The translations under genes were made by a program, and so were the position numbers. A stretch of 30,151 nucleotides of DNA. Origin: Actinomycetota bacterium (GTDB taxonomy: Bacteria > Actinomycetota > Actinomycetes > Nanopelagicales > Nanopelagicaceae). The notes below the pieces were generated by a model that saw only the letters and a list, made by a program, of their open reading frames with translations, was not told the origin of the DNA and did no database searches. The stretch covers positions 1 through 30,151 of the forward strand of contig WLMP01000001.1 of assembly GCA_009700155.1 (NCBI GenBank), written 5' to 3'. Below, one piece after another: positions 24,911-30,151 of this stretch (position 1 is the first letter of the stretch; each line of letters opens with the position of its first letter).

Positions 24911-24916
24911 AAGATA
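24911..24916 (-). promoter_or_regulatory. Leaderless -10 element for scpA
   Basis: On the - strand TATCTT (TANNNT consensus) is followed by six bases and then the ATG at 24904. No Shine-Dalgarno is present, and the -35 region (TGCAAA at 17 bp) is weak. This would place the transcript start at or next to the ATG. It is part of the 59-bp divergent promoter region shared with parA. Confidence 0.45.
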
Positions 24917-24928
24917 CTTCACACATCC

Positions 24929-24957
24929 TTGCCTTTGCACTTGCCCCACCGTAGGTT
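24929..24957 (+). promoter_or_regulatory. Leaderless promoter for parA
   Basis: TTGCCT (-35, 24929-24934) and TAGGTT (-10, 24952-24957) are separated by exactly 17 bases, and the parA ATG starts six bases after the -10. This is the classic actinobacterial leaderless layout, and no Shine-Dalgarno is visible. It lies back-to-back with the scpA -10 element, so one 59-bp segment controls both directions. Confidence 0.5.
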
Positions 24958-24963
24958 CTGGCC

Positions 24964-25905
24964 ATGGGAAAAAACGCTAGACAGACATCTCGGTTAAACG
25001 CTAAATCGACAAATACACCTGCCCGCTCTAATCCACGTGAAGAAAGCTTGGCAACAACTGCTGATGTATTGGGCAGAAAAATAAAGAACTTTCCAGAGCC
25101 ACCAAAAACACCAGAGGCCGGAAATGCCAGAGTTATCTCTGTAGTAAACCAAAAAGGTGGAGTTGGTAAGACCACTACCGCAATTAACTTAGGTGCAGCG
25201 CTAGCAGAGGCTGGTCGCCGAGTTTTGCTTATAGATTTTGATTCTCAAGCCTCCATGACAACTGGACTTGGTATTAAAGGAGCTGCACTACGTGAGCAGT
25301 ACGGTTCAATCTGGTATCTACTAAATGATTCTGAGGCAAAGTTAGAGGATTTCATTCTCAAATCAGCAGTTCCTGGTTTGGATTTCATAAGAGGCCATGA
25401 GGATTTAGCAGCTGCAGAGGCAGCCTTTGTATCTGAAATTGCAAAGGAGCATAAGCTTCGTAAACTTTTGGCACCAGTGCTAGATAAGTATGATGCAATT
25501 CTTATTGATTGCTCACCATCACTTGGCACCTTAACTGTAAATGCATTAACTGCTTCAAATGGCGTAATTATTCCAATGGAGTGTGAGTACTTCGCAGTTC
25601 TAGGTCTTTCATTGGTTAAAAAGACAATTGAAAAAATCAAGGAAAATACCAATCCAGAGTTAGCAATTTATGGAATTTTGGCGACGATGTTTGAACGTAA
25701 AACAAGCCATTCACGTGAGGTATTAGAGCTCATAGATAAAGAGTTTCCAGATGAGGTTTTTGACACGATAATCTCTAGAACTGTTCGTTTTTCTGAATCT
25801 ACTGTGGCTGGATTGCCAGTTACAGCTTATGCAAGCAGTAGCACTGGTTCTGCTTCATATCGCCGTTTGGCAAAGGAGTTAATCGCTAGAGGAGGCGCAA
25901 AGTGA
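24964..25905 (+). CDS. parA: ParA/Soj-family ATPase (orphan, PldP-like)
   Basis: This 313-aa ParA-type ATPase has a ~55-residue basic/proline-rich N-terminal extension, then VVNQKGGVGKTT with the deviant Walker A (64-71), LLIDFDSQASMTTGLG, and the switch region ILIDCSPSLGTLTVNAL. Such ATPases make dynamic gradients on the nucleoid to position chromosomes or other cargo. The gene next to scpA/xerD is not the oriC-linked parA of a parAB operon; it corresponds best to the extra ParA called PldP in Corynebacterium, linked to division-site choice. It is transcribed opposite to its neighbours. A GTGA overlap couples it to a small downstream gene that may be its partner. Confidence 0.9.
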   Translation: MGKNARQTSRLNAKSTNTPARSNPREESLATTADVLGRKIKNFPEPPKTPEAGNARVISVVNQKGGVGKTTTAINLGAALAEAGRRVLLIDFDSQASMTTGLGIKGAALREQYGSIWYLLNDSEAKLEDFILKSAVPGLDFIRGHEDLAAAEAAFVSEIAKEHKLRKLLAPVLDKYDAILIDCSPSLGTLTVNALTASNGVIIPMECEYFAVLGLSLVKKTIEKIKENTNPELAIYGILATMFERKTSHSREVLELIDKEFPDEVFDTIISRTVRFSESTVAGLPVTAYASSSTGSASYRRLAKELIARGGAK

Positions 25906-26300
25906 GTCGTAGAGTATCTCTGCCAGGAGCAGATGAGTTATTTAGAAATACTGCAACGCTGAGTGCAGTTCCTTCACAGCGCGAGAATGCGGAAGAGATT
26001 ACAGAAACTCCCCTAGTTGCATCAAAACAAAAGAATGCGGTTAGGCAAACACCTCGTCGCCGCGTAAACGCATTTGATCGCACGCCATCTGGACGGGAAA
26101 AACATGATGAGAAAATTACCGTCTATCTATCCCCTGATGAACTTTATGATTTAGATCAAGCACGACTTGCACTACGTGGTGATCTTGGTTTGGCAGTTGA
26201 TCGCGGTCGCATAGTTAGAGAATCTCTTTCAATAATTATTGCTGATCTAGAATCAAAGGGTGATCAAAGTATTATTGCTCGTAGGTTACGCGGTAGATAG
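25902..26300 (+). CDS. Small ribbon-helix-helix-like protein, putative ParA partner
   Basis: I do not recognise a named family. The 132-aa protein has a basic, probably disordered N-terminal half (residues 1-66, with SRR and TPRRR clusters) and a folded C-terminal part. There KITVYLSPDELYDLDQARLA (71-90) followed by RGRIVRESLSIIIADLES (101-118) looks like the strand-helix-helix of a ribbon-helix-helix DNA-binding protein. Its GTG start overlaps the parA stop by 4 bases. A ParA ATPase with a small downstream RHH protein is the plan of type Ib plasmid partition modules (ParF-ParG). The inference is that it binds DNA and stimulates the ATPase. It ends 2 bases from the convergent xerD. Confidence 0.72.
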   Translation: MSRRVSLPGADELFRNTATLSAVPSQRENAEEITETPLVASKQKNAVRQTPRRRVNAFDRTPSGREKHDEKITVYLSPDELYDLDQARLALRGDLGLAVDRGRIVRESLSIIIADLESKGDQSIIARRLRGR

Positions 26301-26302
26301 TC

Positions 26303-28853
<2,551 letters not shown>

Positions 28854-30151
28854 CTAACTTATCATGGATTGCCTAACAATGGTTAACAACTCACTTGCGT
28901 GCTCTTGGGCAGTTTGGGAATCCGCTTGACCGCTAAGCATTCGCGCGATTTCCACTTTACGCTCATCAGCGCTCATCTCTTTAACATCACTTTGTGTCAC
29001 AGATCCCGACTCACTCTTTTTCACTACTAGGTGATTATCAGCCCAAACAGCAACTTGCGGAAGATGTGTAATAACAATTACTTGTGCTGATTTTGAAAGC
29101 TTTGCCAGCCTTCGCCCAATCTCAACTGCAGCTTTTCCACCAACTCCGGCATCAACTTCATCAAAGATATATGTGCCAATTGGCTCTGCCTCTGCGATTA
29201 CAACTTCAAGTGCAAGCATTACCCTTGATAACTCGCCACCGCTTGCAACCTTACTTAGTGGCAAAGGTGTTGCACCTGTGTGTGCGGCAAAGAGAATTGC
29301 TATCTCATCTAATCCATATGCAGTGTAACTACCAGGCTTATCACTATCTAAAGTACTTTGACTAATAACAAACTGTGAATTTGGCATCGAAAGATTTCTA
29401 ATCTCAGAGGTAACTAACTTTGAGAGTTTTTCTGCATTTATCTTGCGATCATTTGCCAATTTAACAGCTGAAATTTTCATCTTAGAAAAGATATCTAACT
29501 TCTGCTTTTCAAGCTCTGTGATTCGATCATTTCCACCAGATAAGTCTGCTAACTTTTGTTTGGCCCCTAATCCATCTGCGATTAACTCTTCAAAAGCTAA
29601 GTCTTTATCACTTCCCTTGCCATATCTTTTTAGTAAAGATGAAAGAGCAGATTTTCGATCTTGCAGTTGAGCAAATCTTGAAGGATCTGCCTCAAGTGAT
29701 GATAAATAGGAGGTTAGATCACTGCCAGTATCCTGCAGATTCAGCAAGCTCTCAGTAAACCTTTCTGTAATCTGATCTAAATCCCTATCTTTTCCAGCAA
29801 CTGAATCTAAAGATTTACGCATCTGTTGCAGCAGATTTAAGGCCGACAGATCCTCATCCTCGAGCAAATTCAAGGCGCTTGAGACTACTTGGTTTAACTG
29901 TTCAACTGAGCCTAACTTAGCAATCTCATTTTCAATTTTTACTAGCTCACCAGAGACTGGTGAGAGTTTAGAAAACTCCTGCGCAAACTCAGTAAGTAGA
30001 TCTATCTCTTTATCCCGCTGCAGTAATTGGTTTTTTAGCTCTTCGATTCTCAAACTTATCTCTTGATACTGGGTGAAAATTTCTTGATACTGGGTTAGAT
30101 CAATGCCGCCATAACGGTCTAATAACTCTCTGCTTACCGCTGGTTTCATTA
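28854..30151 (-). CDS. recN: DNA repair protein RecN, C-terminal part (cut by the window edge)
   Basis: RecN is an SMC-like ATPase for double-strand break repair. The visible 431 residues lack the N-terminal Walker A region, which should lie beyond base 30151, since the frame is still open at the edge and RecN proteins are usually about 560-590 aa. The ATG at 30149 is therefore an internal Met. Visible are the coiled-coil arms (about the first 250 residues, with a heptad-length tandem duplication TQYQEIF/TQYQEIS), the ABC signature KVASGGELSRVMLALE, Walker B TYIFDEVDAGVGG, and the switch THLPQVAVWADNH. It is partial because of the window, not broken. Confidence 0.93.
   Translation of the reverse strand, partial: MKPAVSRELLDRYGGIDLTQYQEIFTQYQEISLRIEELKNQLLQRDKEIDLLTEFAQEFSKLSPVSGELVKIENEIAKLGSVEQLNQVVSSALNLLEDEDLSALNLLQQMRKSLDSVAGKDRDLDQITERFTESLLNLQDTGSDLTSYLSSLEADPSRFAQLQDRKSALSSLLKRYGKGSDKDLAFEELIADGLGAKQKLADLSGGNDRITELEKQKLDIFSKMKISAVKLANDRKINAEKLSKLVTSEIRNLSMPNSQFVISQSTLDSDKPGSYTAYGLDEIAILFAAHTGATPLPLSKVASGGELSRVMLALEVVIAEAEPIGTYIFDEVDAGVGGKAAVEIGRRLAKLSKSAQVIVITHLPQVAVWADNHLVVKKSESGSVTQSDVKEMSADERKVEIARMLSGQADSQTAQEHASELLTIVRQSMIS

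Noticed and set aside
28854..30151. recN as a pseudogene lacking its ATPase N-terminus
   Set aside because: The frame is open to the window edge, so the missing part is most simply outside the window.

Overview
The window is a densely coding, AT-rich stretch (about 40% G+C by eye, not computed) of an actinobacterial chromosome. The evidence for Actinobacteria is gene content: a mycothiol ligase (mshC), the pafB-pafC WYL pair, helY, the GarA FHA protein, the FtsR-type MerR regulator, actinobacterial-style ParA/ScpAB/RluB neighbours and a Cmk-Der fusion. Low G+C, very short intergenic gaps and many 4-base ATGA overlaps point to a streamlined genome. A planktonic lineage such as acI/Nanopelagicales is my best guess, but this is inference.

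Layout: every gene from 1 to 12867 is on the + strand and almost every gene from 12892 to the end is on the - strand. In the 24-base gap where the two sets converge, overlapping the last codons of ppm1, lies a 28-bp sequence (12857-12884) with the XerC-arm/6-bp centre/XerD-arm layout of a dif chromosome-dimer resolution site. I read this as the replication terminus.

Left arm (+): tail of a DUF3090 gene, SCO1664-family kinase-like protein, mshC, HAD phosphatase and trmI; then a 227-bp gap where actinobacteria usually carry the Pup-proteasome genes; then pafB, pafC, tatA, tatC, a DAGK-family lipid kinase, helY, a 5'-3' exonuclease, lnt and ppm1. The genes from tatC to ppm1 are chained by stop/start overlaps. 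They cover Tat export, lipid turnover, RNA helicase and nuclease activity, lipoprotein N-acylation and polyprenol-mannose synthesis.

Right arm (-), in transcription order from the right edge: recN (cut by the window), pyrG, xerD; a parA plus ribbon-helix-helix-like gene pair on the opposite (+) strand; then scpA, scpB, rluB; a 245-bp repeat-rich AT gap; aroH, tyrA, cmk-der, pgsA, gcvH, garA, ftsR, a bifunctional-nuclease-domain protein, a second MerR regulator and gcvP. The last block matches the mycobacterial pgsA2-gcvH-garA-Rv1828-Rv1829-Rv1830-gcvB order.

The items most worth a second look are the dif site at the strand switch, the missing proteasome cluster beside retained pafBC, the inverted parA/RHH-like cassette with back-to-back leaderless promoters, and the structured repeats upstream of aroH. 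No transposase, CRISPR array, rRNA or tRNA was seen.
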